Shown here: piece after piece, positions 44,111-53,228 of the stretch
How the letters are laid out: each line of letters opens with the position of its first letter
Position numbering within the stretch: position 1 is the stretch's first letter
Assembly: GCF_044430645.1 (NCBI RefSeq)
Contig: NZ_JAWUDN010000008.1
Span: forward strand, 162,695-226,694
From: Ewingella allii
GTDB taxonomy: Bacteria > Pseudomonadota > Gammaproteobacteria > Enterobacterales > Enterobacteriaceae
Direction of reading: 5' to 3'
Length of the DNA: 64,000 nucleotides
Made by a program: the position numbers and the translations under genes
Notes under the pieces: model-generated
What the model saw: the letters and a program-made list of their open reading frames with translations, nothing else
The model's database searches: none
Told to the model about the DNA's origin: nothing

Positions 44111-44365
44111 ATGGACACTAACGAAATTAAAGACGTGCTGATGAACGCATTGGCATTAGATGAAGCTCACATTACTGGCGACGGTAGCCATTTTCAGGCC
44201 ATCGTGGTCGGCGCCATGTTCGACGGCATGAGCCGCGTAAAAAAACAGCAAACCGTGTACGCCCCGCTGATGGAATACATCGCTGATAACCGCATCCACG
44301 CCCTTTCTATCAAAGCTTATACCCCTGAAGAATGGCAGCGCGATCGCAAGCTGAACGGTTTTTAA
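44111..44365 (+). CDS. ibaG: IbaG (YrbA), BolA-family acid-response protein
   Basis: IbaG is a small BolA-like protein that forms [2Fe-2S]-bridged complexes with monothiol glutaredoxin and is linked to acid stress and envelope homeostasis. From the ATG at 44111 (MDTNEIKDVLMNAL) it is 84 residues, the E. coli length; an ATG at 44084 would add 9 unconserved residues. The C-terminal block VKKQQTVYAPLMEYIADNRIHALSIKAYTPEEW is typical. It precedes murA by 68 bp. Confidence 0.95.
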   Translation: MDTNEIKDVLMNALALDEAHITGDGSHFQAIVVGAMFDGMSRVKKQQTVYAPLMEYIADNRIHALSIKAYTPEEWQRDRKLNGF

Positions 44366-44433
44366 GCTGCTGGTTCATCCGGCAGTTCCGCAATATTTGA
44401 AATGAAGTTTTTGAAATTAAGAGAGTCGTCATA

Positions 44434-45693
44434 ATGGATAAATTTCGTGTACAGGGTGGGACTCGTCTAAGTGGCGAAGTGTCTATCTCCGGTGCAAAAA
44501 ATGCCGCACTTCCTATCTTGTTTGCCGCGCTTCTCGCCGAAGAGCCGGTTGAGCTACAGAATGTCCCGCATTTAAAAGACATCGACACCACCATGAAGCT
44601 GCTGGGTCAGCTGGGGACTAAAGTCGAACGTAATGGTTCGGTTTTTGTTGATGCACGCGACGTAAATGAATTTTGCGCGCCATACGACTTAGTCAAAACC
44701 ATGCGCGCTTCTATCTGGGCATTAGGCCCGCTGGTTGCTCGTTTCGGTCAGGGGCAGGTTTCCCTGCCGGGCGGCTGCGCTATCGGCGCGCGTCCGGTTG
44801 ATTTGCACATTAGCGGCCTTGAGCAACTGGGTGCCAAAATCGTGCTGGAAGAAGGCTATGTGAAAGCTTCTGTCGATGGCCGCCTGAAGGGCGCTCACAT
44901 CGTGATGGACAAGGTGAGCGTAGGCGCGACCGTGACAATCATGTGTGCGGCAACCTTGGCTGAAGGCACCACCATCATCGAGAACGCGGCGCGTGAGCCT
45001 GAAATCGCGGACACTGCCGGCTTCCTCAACGCCATCGGTGCGAAAATTACCGGCGCAGGTACCGACAAAATCACCATCGAAGGCGTGAAGCGTCTCGGCG
45101 GCGGTGTTTACCGCGTCGTGCCTGACCGTATCGAAACCGGCACTTTCCTGATTGCAGCTGCTATCTCTGGCGGTAAAGTGGTTTGCCGCGATACTCGCCC
45201 TGACACGCTGGATGCCGTGCTGGCAAAACTGCGTGAAGCAGGTGCTGATATCGAAGTGGGCGAAGATTGGATCAGCCTCGACATGCACGGTAAGCGCGCG
45301 AAAGCCGTAACGCTGCGCACCGCCCCGCACCCGGGCTTCCCGACTGACATGCAGGCGCAGTTCAGCTTGCTGAACCTGGTTGCCGAAGGTACCGGCGTTA
45401 TCACCGAAACCATCTTCGAAAACCGCTTCATGCACATTCCTGAGCTTATCCGTATGGGTGCTCACGCTGAGATTGAAGGCAGCACCCTGATTTGTCACGG
45501 TGTTGAGCAGCTGTCTGGTGCGCAGGTAATGGCGACCGACCTGCGCGCTTCGGCGAGTCTGGTACTGGCGGGCTGTATTGCGGAAGGCGTGACTATCGTT
45601 GACCGTATTTATCACATCGATCGCGGCTATGAGCGTATCGAAGATAAACTGCGCCAGCTGGGTGCAAAAATCGAACGTGTGAAAGGCGAGTAA
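44434..45693 (+). CDS. murA: MurA, UDP-N-acetylglucosamine enolpyruvyl transferase
   Basis: MurA transfers enolpyruvate from PEP to UDP-GlcNAc, the first committed step of peptidoglycan synthesis and the fosfomycin target. The 419-residue protein equals E. coli. Lys22 (SGAKNAAL) and the catalytic, fosfomycin-alkylated Cys115 (LPGGCAIGARP) are present, so it should be fosfomycin-sensitive at the target. A strong terminator follows. Confidence 0.98.
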   Translation: MDKFRVQGGTRLSGEVSISGAKNAALPILFAALLAEEPVELQNVPHLKDIDTTMKLLGQLGTKVERNGSVFVDARDVNEFCAPYDLVKTMRASIWALGPLVARFGQGQVSLPGGCAIGARPVDLHISGLEQLGAKIVLEEGYVKASVDGRLKGAHIVMDKVSVGATVTIMCAATLAEGTTIIENAAREPEIADTAGFLNAIGAKITGAGTDKITIEGVKRLGGGVYRVVPDRIETGTFLIAAAISGGKVVCRDTRPDTLDAVLAKLREAGADIEVGEDWISLDMHGKRAKAVTLRTAPHPGFPTDMQAQFSLLNLVAEGTGVITETIFENRFMHIPELIRMGAHAEIEGSTLICHGVEQLSGAQVMATDLRASASLVLAGCIAEGVTIVDRIYHIDRGYERIEDKLRQLGAKIERVKGE

Positions 45694-45733
45694 TTACGCC
45701 GTACTGCCCGCCATATCCTGTCGGGCCACCCAT

Positions 45734-45770
45734 AAAAAAGCCGGAAGATTGAATCTTCCGGCTTTTTTTT
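45734..45770. terminator. Bidirectional terminator between murA and degS
   Basis: A 12-bp perfect stem (45739-45750 with 45752-45763) is flanked by six A residues on the left and eight T residues on the right. It can stop transcription from both convergent genes. Confidence 0.92.
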
Positions 45771-45794
45771 ATCGCTCTGGTTTTTATCGCCCGA

Positions 45795-46865
45795 TCAATG
45801 CGACGGGTATTCCTGAATGGTGACCTGTAGAGCAATCTTCTTGCCGTCGCGCATGATCTCAACCGGGATAACCGTGCCAGGGCGAATCTCTGCGACCTGG
45901 TCCATGGTCTCAATGGCCGATACCGCCGGTTTGCCGTTCACGCTGACAATCACGTCGCTCACCACGATACCCGCGTTGGCCGCCGGACCGTTTGGCGTCA
46001 CTTCATTAACGATAATGCCCTGAATTCTATCTAAACCGGTATTTGGCCCATGCAGAGGAGAAGCCTCGCGCCCGCCGATACCGATATAACCACGGATCAC
46101 CCGACCATCGCGGATAAGCTTGCCCATGACTTTGGTGGCCAATGCGGTAGGGATGGCGAAGCCGATGCCCTCTGGCGTCGCGCCATCATTGCTCTGGTCG
46201 AAGGAGAGGGTGTTGATACCTACCAGTTCGCCCAGTGAGTTCACCAGCGCCCCGCCCGAGTTGCCCTGGTTAATAGAGGCATCGGTTTGCAGGAAGTTTT
46301 GGCGACCAGACGGGCTTAAACCAATACGCCCCGTGGCGCTGATAATCCCCTGCGTCACGGTCTGACCAAGGTTATAAGGGTTGCCAATCGCCATCACGAT
46401 GTCGCCCACGTGAGGCACCCGCTTGGCGTTAATCGGAATGACCGGCAGATTAGTACCTGCATCGATTTTCAGCACGGCCAGATCGGTGAGGGTATCCGAA
46501 CCGACCAGCAGGGCTTCAAACACGCGCCCATCCTGTAATGCGACGATGATTTGGTCAGCATTATTGATAACGTGTTTGTTGGTCAGAATGTAGCCTTTGT
46601 CATTCATGATGACGCCCGATCCCAGAGTGCGGATCTGCAACTCGCTTTGCGAGTTGGCTCCCATATTACGGTTATAAACGTTAACTACCGCAGGGGCTGC
46701 GTGACGCACGCCTTCGTTATAGCTGACCGGCTGTTGGCTATTTTCAGTGAAATTATGCTCAAACAGCGGCTGGGCGATATTTTTACGCAGCATAGGCACC
46801 GCGGCCAGCAAAATACCGGCAACAATCAGTCCAATAACGGCGGATCGCAATAACTTAACTAGCAT
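45795..46865 (-). CDS. degS: DegS, site-1 protease of the sigma-E envelope stress response
   Basis: DegS senses misfolded outer-membrane porins through its PDZ domain and cleaves RseA to release sigma-E. From MLVKLLRSAVIGL (46865) it is 356 residues (E. coli 355). There is one N-terminal membrane anchor, a protease domain with His98, Asp128 and Ser203 (INQGNSGGA), and a single PDZ domain (about 255-350). The frame extends 21 codons upstream without conservation. It lies 126 bp after degQ on the same strand. Confidence 0.96.
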   Translation of the reverse strand: MLVKLLRSAVIGLIVAGILLAAVPMLRKNIAQPLFEHNFTENSQQPVSYNEGVRHAAPAVVNVYNRNMGANSQSELQIRTLGSGVIMNDKGYILTNKHVINNADQIIVALQDGRVFEALLVGSDTLTDLAVLKIDAGTNLPVIPINAKRVPHVGDIVMAIGNPYNLGQTVTQGIISATGRIGLSPSGRQNFLQTDASINQGNSGGALVNSLGELVGINTLSFDQSNDGATPEGIGFAIPTALATKVMGKLIRDGRVIRGYIGIGGREASPLHGPNTGLDRIQGIIVNEVTPNGPAANAGIVVSDVIVSVNGKPAVSAIETMDQVAEIRPGTVIPVEIMRDGKKIALQVTIQEYPSH

Positions 46866-46991
46866 GAGTGTCTGGAATGGTGGTTGAAATATGTCAGAAG
46901 GATAGCATGAGTTAATCGGACGCAGCACTGGCTACGTCCGATTTTCAGAGGTTTACGGCATTAACGGCGGTTTTCAGCCAGCAATGACGAT

Positions 46992-48359
46992 TTAAGGCAT
47001 CAACAAATAGATGTTCTGACCTTTGCGCTGCACGCTAAGCGCAATTAACGCGGGCTTGGTTTCAAGGATTTTGCGCAATGCTGCCAGATTGTCCACCGCT
47101 TCGCGGTTAACGCCGACGATCACGTCATCCTTCTGCAAGCCGATTTGGTCAGCCGGAGAGCCTTTCTTCACGTCATCGACCCGAATACCTTTGGCGGTTT
47201 TAGGATCAAGATCGCTTAAGGTCACGCCCTGCAGCGCCGGGTTTATCTTATCGATGCTGGTTTCCACCGTCGGGCTCTTATCTAGCGTGACATCCACATT
47301 CATCGGCTTGCCTTCGCGCAGCAAACCAATCTGCATGGTGACGCCCGGACCGGCAGTTCCCACTTTGGCACGCAGTTCGGCAAAGCTGCTTAGCGGTTTG
47401 CCTTGCAGGGTGATCAGCACGTCGCCAGCCTTGATACCGGCTTTTGCCGCTGCGGAATCCGGCAGAACTTCATTGACGAAGGCACCACGCTGGCTGTCCA
47501 GTTTGAAGGCTTTCGCTAGTTCCGGAGTCATTTCGCTACCGCGAATACCCAGCAGGCCGCGTTTCACTTCGCCAAACTTAATCAACTGAGCGCTGAGGTT
47601 TTTCGCCATGTTCACCGGAATGGCGAAACCAATGCCGATGCTGCCGCCCTGCGAGGAGAGGATCGCGGTATTGATACCGATAAGCTCGCCTTTCAAGTTA
47701 ATCAGCGCGCCACCGGAGTTACCCCGGTTAATTGAGGCATCGGTTTGGATAAAGTTTTCCAACCCTTCCAGATTCAAGCCACTGCGCCCCAGCGCAGAGA
47801 TAATGCCGGACGTCGCGGTTTGACCCAGACCGAACGGGTTACCTACGGCAACAGCGAAGTCGCCCACGCGCAGCGCGTCGGAGTCAGCCATGGCAATTTG
47901 GGTCAGGTTTTTGGCGTCAATCAGCTGAATCAGGGCGATATCGGACTGATCGTCTTTGCCAATCAGCTTCGCATCATATTCACGGCCGTCGTTGATCTGC
48001 ACTTTGATCTTGTCGGCGTTGTTAACCACGTGGTTGTTGGTCAGTACATAGCCTTTGGCGGCATCAATAATGACGCCAGAACCAAGGCCTTCAAAAGCCT
48101 GACCGCCCTGATCTTCCGTTGGCGCCTGTGGGCCGAAGAAGAATTTAAATTCAGGGGGAACGTCGTTGCTGGCAGGCGTGGTGCCAGTGACCTGCACGCT
48201 GACCACGGCGGGCAGCACTTTTTCCAGCATTGGCGCCAGACTTGGCAATGCCTGACCGTCTACCGCAACGGGAATACTGGCGTTCGCAACAGGAACAGAA
48301 GCGAAGGTTAATCCGAGACTAATGGCTAATGCACTGAGTAAAAATGACTTTTTCTTCAT
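46992..48359 (-). CDS. degQ: DegQ, periplasmic serine endoprotease
   Basis: DegQ is a DegP-like periplasmic protease and chaperone forming oligomeric cages. The 455-residue precursor has the same length as E. coli DegQ. The signal peptide ends near VANA, the triad is His110, Asp140 and Ser215 (INRGNSGGA), and there are two PDZ domains (about 260-350 and 370-450). It is transcribed after zapG and before degS. Confidence 0.97.
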   Translation of the reverse strand: MKKKSFLLSALAISLGLTFASVPVANASIPVAVDGQALPSLAPMLEKVLPAVVSVQVTGTTPASNDVPPEFKFFFGPQAPTEDQGGQAFEGLGSGVIIDAAKGYVLTNNHVVNNADKIKVQINDGREYDAKLIGKDDQSDIALIQLIDAKNLTQIAMADSDALRVGDFAVAVGNPFGLGQTATSGIISALGRSGLNLEGLENFIQTDASINRGNSGGALINLKGELIGINTAILSSQGGSIGIGFAIPVNMAKNLSAQLIKFGEVKRGLLGIRGSEMTPELAKAFKLDSQRGAFVNEVLPDSAAAKAGIKAGDVLITLQGKPLSSFAELRAKVGTAGPGVTMQIGLLREGKPMNVDVTLDKSPTVETSIDKINPALQGVTLSDLDPKTAKGIRVDDVKKGSPADQIGLQKDDVIVGVNREAVDNLAALRKILETKPALIALSVQRKGQNIYLLMP

Positions 48360-48512
48360 CAGGATAACTCTCTCGCTGTCTGTTAGAGGCTCGAAACGGT
48401 ATAGAGATTACTTATAAAAGAAGACGGGCTTGAAGTTGGCGCGGCGACGCCGATGTCGGCGCGCCGCGAGTTGCCCGCAACGATGAATAGCGTCGCGGAG
48501 CAAGGTAGAGCG

Positions 48513-48914
48513 TTATTTACGACCAGTGCGCTCACCGCGCAGCAGGCCTGATGCACCGTCTGAGTAATCGCGTGGCATCTCAACCGGCGCCTGATCGTTA
48601 TCTGCCTCTGAACCCGTCAAACGGTAATTGAACGGATTGTCATGGGCCGGCATATCTGGCAGTAAATTGTTCGAGCTTTTCGCCATGTGCTGATACAGCT
48701 GGCGATAGTCGGTGGCCATATTGTCCAGCAGCTCAGCGCTGCGGGCGAAGTGGCCAGTGAGTTCCTGACGATACTCTTCGAGTTCTGCTTTGCTTCTCTC
48801 CAGCTCGTTTTGCATCACTTGCTGATCGCGTAATTTACGATTGCCAAAGCGCATCGCTACCGCACCAACGGCGATACCGACCACTAATCCAATGAGCGCA
48901 TACTCCCAGGTCAT
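48513..48914 (-). CDS. zapG: ZapG (YhcB), inner-membrane envelope biogenesis and division protein
   Basis: ZapG/YhcB (DUF1043) is an inner-membrane protein that links envelope growth with cell division. Starting at MTWEYALIGLVVG (48914) it is 133 residues (E. coli 132). It has one membrane segment (about residues 5-22) followed by a coiled-coil (QNELERSKAELEEYRQELTGH) and a disordered tail. The open frame continues 48 codons upstream without conservation. It is divergent from zapE. Confidence 0.94.
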   Translation of the reverse strand: MTWEYALIGLVVGIAVGAVAMRFGNRKLRDQQVMQNELERSKAELEEYRQELTGHFARSAELLDNMATDYRQLYQHMAKSSNNLLPDMPAHDNPFNYRLTGSEADNDQAPVEMPRDYSDGASGLLRGERTGRK

Positions 48915-49172
48915 AATGACTCCTATTTTAACTTCGTTGTTCCGTAGGGCTTTTTCACGCAATGGTTTTAACGTAAATTCAACATACGTTTCGACCCGTA
49001 TAAGTCCACTATAACCGTTTACCTTGTCTGAGTGGAATCCTAGGCGAACAATCACCAAAGGAAAGCGGTTTTTTCACGAGCAGACGGATGATAAAAGCGG
49101 CGAATAGGCATTAAATCTGCGCATAACCTCCGCGAAATACTGAAAAATATTTTCTCAGGGACGTTGAACCAC

Positions 49173-50303
49173 ATGCAACCCATTACACCACTGACAGTAT
49201 ATAAGAACGCATTATCGGCCGGTGAGTTCCAACCAGATGATGTTCAGCTTGCCGCCGTCACGCGATTAGACGCTATTTATCACGCGTTAAATGCTCAAGC
49301 TGGTGCTGCGCCAGTTTCACCTTCAGCCCGGCCGGGCTTATTGGGAAGACTGTTCGGCAAAAGCGTTCAAAAGAGCCCGCAGAGACCAGCCCAGGGATTA
49401 TATATGTGGGGCGGGGTAGGGCGGGGGAAAACTTGGCTGATGGATCTGTTTTTTCAGACACTTCCCGGCGATCGCAAGCTGCGTTTACATTTTCATCGCT
49501 TCATGTTGCGAGTTCACGAGCAATTAACTGAGCTACAGGGCAAGGAAGATCCGCTGGAAATCATCGCCGACGGCTTTAAAGCCGAAACGGACGTGCTGTG
49601 CTTCGACGAATTTTTTGTCTCTGACATTACCGACGCAATGCTGCTGGCGACCCTGCTTCAGGCGCTTTTTGCCCGGGGTATCACGCTGATTGCCACTTCG
49701 AACATTCCTCCGGACAACCTTTACCGTAATGGCTTGCAGCGTGCGCGTTTCCTGCCTGCGATTGATTTAATTAAAGAGTATTGCGACGTGATGAACGTGG
49801 ATGCGGGTATCGATTACCGCCTGCGAACGCTCACCCAGGCCAATTTGTGGCTTACGCCGCTACAGCCTGATACTCAGGTCGCGATGCAGCACATGTTCGA
49901 CAAACTCGCGAGCCAAGAGGGGGAAGTCGGCCCTGTGTTGCAAGTGAATCACCGCCCGCTACAGGCGATTGCCTCCGGCGACGGGGTGCTGGCGGTGGAG
50001 TTCCACACCCTGTGCGAAGAGGCCAGAAGCCAGCTCGATTACATTGCGTTGTCGAAAATCTACCACAGCGTGCTACTGCACAACGTGCCGGTGATGGGCG
50101 TGAAAGATGAAAACCCGGCCCGCCGTTTTCTGGCGCTGGTGGACGAATTCTATGAGCGCCACGTTAAGCTGATGATTTCCGCCGAGAAGCCAATGTTCGA
50201 GATTTATCAGGGCGAGCGGCTAAAATTTGAATACCAGCGCTGCCTCTCGCGATTGCAGGAGATGCAGAGTGAGGAGTACCTCAAGCGCCCGCATCTTCCC
50301 TAA
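49173..50303 (+). CDS. zapE: ZapE, division-associated AFG1-like ATPase
   Basis: ZapE (YhcM) is an AFG1-family P-loop ATPase that interacts with FtsZ and is needed for division under anaerobic or heat stress. The Walker A motif is GGVGRGKTW and Walker B is VLCFDEFFV. I use the ATG at 49173 (MQPITPLTVYKNAL, 376 aa; E. coli 375); a TTG at 49164 is the alternative. The C-terminal LVDEFYERHVKLMISAE block is conserved. It is divergent from zapG. Confidence 0.95.
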   Translation: MQPITPLTVYKNALSAGEFQPDDVQLAAVTRLDAIYHALNAQAGAAPVSPSARPGLLGRLFGKSVQKSPQRPAQGLYMWGGVGRGKTWLMDLFFQTLPGDRKLRLHFHRFMLRVHEQLTELQGKEDPLEIIADGFKAETDVLCFDEFFVSDITDAMLLATLLQALFARGITLIATSNIPPDNLYRNGLQRARFLPAIDLIKEYCDVMNVDAGIDYRLRTLTQANLWLTPLQPDTQVAMQHMFDKLASQEGEVGPVLQVNHRPLQAIASGDGVLAVEFHTLCEEARSQLDYIALSKIYHSVLLHNVPVMGVKDENPARRFLALVDEFYERHVKLMISAEKPMFEIYQGERLKFEYQRCLSRLQEMQSEEYLKRPHLP

Positions 50304-50367
50304 GTTGCTTGGTTTAATGGGTGAAAAAAGAATCGGTTGCGAAATCTGCGTTTTAGTCAAAAAAGGG

Positions 50368-50397
50368 TTCGATCTTTGTGGGCGACTTCTCTATAAT
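50368..50397 (+). promoter_or_regulatory. rplM-rpsI promoter
   Basis: A perfect -10 hexamer TATAAT (50392-50397) has a TTCGAT -35 (50368-50373) at 18 bp spacing. A GC-rich discriminator (GCGACCCC) follows, as in stringently controlled ribosomal promoters. It gives a leader of about 185 nt before rplM; in E. coli, L13 represses its own translation through such a leader. Confidence 0.8.
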
Positions 50398-50590
50398 CTT
50401 GCGACCCCACGTTACTACGAAGTTTTTTTCCCGAAACTTTATAAGTGCCGGCATTGGCTATTCGAAGGGGTAGGTTTGCTGGACGATGGTCGTGTGAACC
50501 TCCAATACTTATTTTATGAACTTCGGCTCATAAAAACATATAGGCGTTAGGGTGTTCGCCAACGTGTAACTTTAATTGGGTAAGCTTTTA

Positions 50591-51019
50591 ATGAAAACTT
50601 TTACAGCTAAACCGGAAACCGTACAACGTGACTGGTTCGTAGTTGACGCAACCGGCAAGACTTTAGGTCGCCTGGCCACTGAACTGGCTCGCCGTCTGCG
50701 TGGCAAACATAAAGCGGAATACACTCCGCACGTTGATACTGGTGATTACATCATCGTTCTGAACGCAGAAAAAGTTGCTGTTACCGGCAACAAGCGTAAC
50801 GACAAGATTTATTACCATCACACCGGCCACATCGGTGGTATCAAGCAAGCGACCTTTGAAGAGATGATCGCTCGCCGTCCTGAACGCGTGATCGAGCTCG
50901 CGGTTAAAGGCATGTTGCCAAAGGGCCCGCTGGGTCGTGCAATGTACCGTAAAATGAAAGTTTACGCGGGTAACGAGCACACTCATGCGGCGCAACAACC
51001 GCAAGTTCTTGACATTTAA
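50591..51019 (+). CDS. rplM: 50S ribosomal protein L13
   Basis: L13 is an early-assembling 50S protein and autogenous repressor of its operon. From MKTFTAKPETVQRDW (50591) it is 142 residues, nearly identical to E. coli. The upstream frame to 50576 adds five residues with no support. Codon use is strongly biased. rpsI follows after 16 bp. Confidence 0.98.
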   Translation: MKTFTAKPETVQRDWFVVDATGKTLGRLATELARRLRGKHKAEYTPHVDTGDYIIVLNAEKVAVTGNKRNDKIYYHHTGHIGGIKQATFEEMIARRPERVIELAVKGMLPKGPLGRAMYRKMKVYAGNEHTHAAQQPQVLDI

Positions 51020-51035
51020 TTCGGGATTATAGGCA

Positions 51036-51428
51036 ATGGCTGAAAATCAATACTACGGCACTGGTCGCCGCAAAAGCTCCGCCGCTCGCGTTTTCATCAA
51101 ACCGGGTAGTGGTAACATCGTAATTAACCAGCGTAGCCTGGAACAGTACTTTGGTCGTGAAACTGCCCGCATGGTAGTTCGTCAACCTCTGGAACTGGTC
51201 GACATGGTTGAGAAATTTGACCTGTACATCACTGTTAAAGGTGGTGGTATCTCCGGTCAAGCTGGTGCTATCCGTCACGGTATCACTCGTGCACTGATGG
51301 AATATGACGAAAATCTTCGTGGCGAACTGCGTAAAGCTGGCTTCGTTACTCGTGATGCTCGTCAGGTTGAACGTAAGAAAGTCGGTCTGCGTAAAGCACG
51401 TCGTCGTCCTCAGTTCTCCAAGCGTTAA
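51036..51428 (+). CDS. rpsI: 30S ribosomal protein S9
   Basis: S9 is a 130-residue 30S protein whose C-terminal tail (QFSKR) reaches the P-site tRNA. It is almost identical to E. coli S9 (MAENQYYGTGRRKSSAARVF). It is the second gene of the rplM-rpsI operon, and a terminator follows 34 bp after the stop. Confidence 0.98.
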   Translation: MAENQYYGTGRRKSSAARVFIKPGSGNIVINQRSLEQYFGRETARMVVRQPLELVDMVEKFDLYITVKGGGISGQAGAIRHGITRALMEYDENLRGELRKAGFVTRDARQVERKKVGLRKARRRPQFSKR

Positions 51429-51462
51429 TTCTTTCTGCTTCGGCACAAAGAACAGCGTCAAA

Positions 51463-51488
51463 AACCCGGTGCTTCACCGGGTTTTTTT
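51463..51488 (+). terminator. Rho-independent terminator after rpsI
   Basis: A 9-bp perfect stem (AACCCGGTG at 51463-51471, CACCGGGTT at 51475-51483) with a CTT loop continues into seven T residues. Confidence 0.93.
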
Positions 51489-51795
51489 ATGTCTGAAATT
51501 TGCGTAATGCCTCAACAAATTGCCTTCTGACACACATTTCACCACGAAATCCTCCATCCCGTCCCCACAGACCGGTCAAAATCTGGTAAACTATCACACA
51601 CTTTTGTGCCTGTTCGCCGAGCAGTTCCCGTTACCGCACTCTATGGCTAGGGTTTACCTTGCCAACGTTTATTGAAGAAACTAGAAGCGAAACTACGGAG
51701 CGAGACTGCGGGCTGGTGGTGAAGATGACTGTTCAGGATATAAGCCTGACCAGTTGGCTATTCGCAGATTATTCTAGATAAACTTGGAGGTTTTC
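51489..51795 (+). other. rpsI-sspA intergenic region (sspA promoter and leader)
   Basis: No gene is seen in this 307-bp stretch. An extended -10 element (TG at 51584-51585, TAAACT at 51587-51592) without a clear -35 is the best promoter candidate for sspAB; it would give a leader of about 195 nt. A strong GGAGG ribosome-binding site lies at 51786-51790. Confidence 0.5.
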
Positions 51796-52437
51796 ATGGC
51801 TGTCGCTGCCAACAAACGTTCGGTAATGACGCTGTTTTCCGGCCCGACCGACATTTTTAGCCATCAAGTACGCATCGTACTGGCGGAAAAAGGTGTTAGC
51901 GTCGAGATCGAGCAGGTGGATATGGATCACTTGCCGCAGGATCTTATTGACCTCAACCCATATCGCACCGTTCCAACGCTGGTCGATCGTGAGCTGACTC
52001 TGTTTGAATCACGTATCATCATGGAATACCTTGATGAGCGTTTCCCGCATCCTCCATTAATGCCGGTTTATCCGGTTGCTCGTGGTGAAAGCCGTCTGAT
52101 GATGCACCGCATCGAAAATGACTGGTACTCACTGCTGCGCCAAATCGAACAGGGTTCTGCACAAGAAGCTGACGCTGCGCGTAAGCAACTGCGTGAAGAA
52201 CTGCTCGCCATCGCGCCAATTTTCTCTTACATGCCTTACTTCAAGAGCGAAGAATTCAGTCTGGTTGACTGCTATCTTGCTCCGTTGTTATGGCGCTTGC
52301 CTGAGTTGGGCATTGAGCTGTCAGGCGCGGGTTCTAAAGAGCTGAAAGGTTACATGACTCGCGTATTCGAGCGTGATGCTTTCCTGGCCTCTTTGACTGA
52401 ACCAGAGCGCGAAATGCGTTTGCATACCCGAGGTTAA
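51796..52437 (+). CDS. sspA: SspA, stringent starvation protein A
   Basis: SspA is a glutathione S-transferase-fold protein without GST activity. It binds RNA polymerase holoenzyme and helps acid and starvation survival by lowering H-NS. From MAVAANKRSVMTLFSG (51796) it is 213 residues (E. coli 212). The surface Pro-His-Pro patch needed for function (RFPHPPLMP) is present. sspB follows directly. Confidence 0.97.
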   Translation: MAVAANKRSVMTLFSGPTDIFSHQVRIVLAEKGVSVEIEQVDMDHLPQDLIDLNPYRTVPTLVDRELTLFESRIIMEYLDERFPHPPLMPVYPVARGESRLMMHRIENDWYSLLRQIEQGSAQEADAARKQLREELLAIAPIFSYMPYFKSEEFSLVDCYLAPLLWRLPELGIELSGAGSKELKGYMTRVFERDAFLASLTEPEREMRLHTRG

Positions 52438-52440
52438 GTG

Positions 52441-52941
52441 ATGGAGATGACTGACATGTCTCCGCGCCGTCCCTACCTGCTGCGGGCGTTTTACGACTGG
52501 TTGCTCGACAACCAGCTGACGCCGCACTTGGTGGTAGACGTCACCATGCCAGGCGTTATGGTGCCGATGGAATTTGCCCGTGATGGTCAGATTGTCCTCA
52601 ATGTTGCACCCCGCGCCGTCGGCAACCTCGAACTGGGTAACGATGATGTTCGCTTTAACGCACGCTTCGGCGGTGTTCCTCGCAACGTTTTCGTGCCTAT
52701 CGCCGCCGTGCTGGCGATTTACGCCCGTGAAAATGGCGCAGGTACCATGTTCGAACCTGAACCCGCTTATGACGCTGATGGTACCTTTGAGGACCACAGC
52801 GACGAAGGCGAAATGGCAGATTCAGCGCCAACCATGTCGGTGATCGACGGCGATTTGCCGGATGTCTCTGAAGAGAATCCGGATGATGAGCCACCGACGC
52901 CGCCTCGCGGTGGGCGCCCTGCACTTCGCGTGGTGAAGTAA
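52441..52941 (+). CDS. sspB: SspB, ClpXP adaptor
   Basis: SspB tethers ssrA-tagged proteins and RseA fragments to ClpXP. I start at the ATG at 52441 (MEMTDMSPRRPYLLR), which keeps the E. coli spacing before PRRP and has GAGG upstream; GTG 52438 and ATG 52447 are alternatives. The folded substrate-binding domain (residues 5-110), the acidic linker and the C-terminal ClpX-binding tail (RGGRPALRVVK) are intact. Confidence 0.96.
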   Translation: MEMTDMSPRRPYLLRAFYDWLLDNQLTPHLVVDVTMPGVMVPMEFARDGQIVLNVAPRAVGNLELGNDDVRFNARFGGVPRNVFVPIAAVLAIYARENGAGTMFEPEPAYDADGTFEDHSDEGEMADSAPTMSVIDGDLPDVSEENPDDEPPTPPRGGRPALRVVK

Positions 52942-52966
52942 GCGCGAATAGCATGACCACAACATA

Positions 52967-52997
52967 AACCCTGCATCTTGATGCGGGGTTTTTTTAT
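52967..52997 (+). terminator. Rho-independent terminator after sspB
   Basis: A 10-bp stem with one T-G pair (AACCCTGCAT at 52967-52976, ATGCGGGGTT at 52981-52990) with a CTTG loop is followed by seven T residues. Confidence 0.9.
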
Positions 52998-53147
52998 GGC
53001 TGTTTTAAGCGGAGTTGCTGGGCCACTCTCTAAGTTGGTGATGGTTATCACAAAGCTTTCATCTGCCGCTGTTACTTGTTTACTCAGCAAAGTATCCCGA
53101 CCATGCTAAATACTCATCACGACTGTGCATATATGGAGAGGATGGGT

Positions 53148-53228
53148 ATGGACGAATTGAATGTTGAACACCAAGGCGTTGCTGCAATCATTGAAGGGAA
53201 TCAGATGGCGGCGGAGGTGTTCGCATGA
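53148..53228 (+). CDS. Small ORF (26 aa) overlapping the GH1 gene start
   Basis: The ATG at 53148 has GGAGAGG six bases upstream and opens a 26-codon frame (MDELNVEHQGVAAIIEGNQM, ending AAEVFA). It stops in an ATGA overlap with the glycosidase gene. In-frame ATGs also occur at 53103, 53133 and 53142. I recognise no family; it could be a coupled leader peptide, a small protein or chance. Confidence 0.35.
   Translation: MDELNVEHQGVAAIIEGNQMAAEVFA

Noticed and set aside
44722..45615. 297-codon minus-strand frame opposite murA
   Set aside because: Antisense shadow of murA; no ribosome-binding site or recognisable domain.
50227..50550. 107-codon frame overlapping the zapE 3' end and the rplM promoter
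   Set aside because: It starts inside zapE in another frame and runs through the rplM promoter and leader; no conserved sequence.
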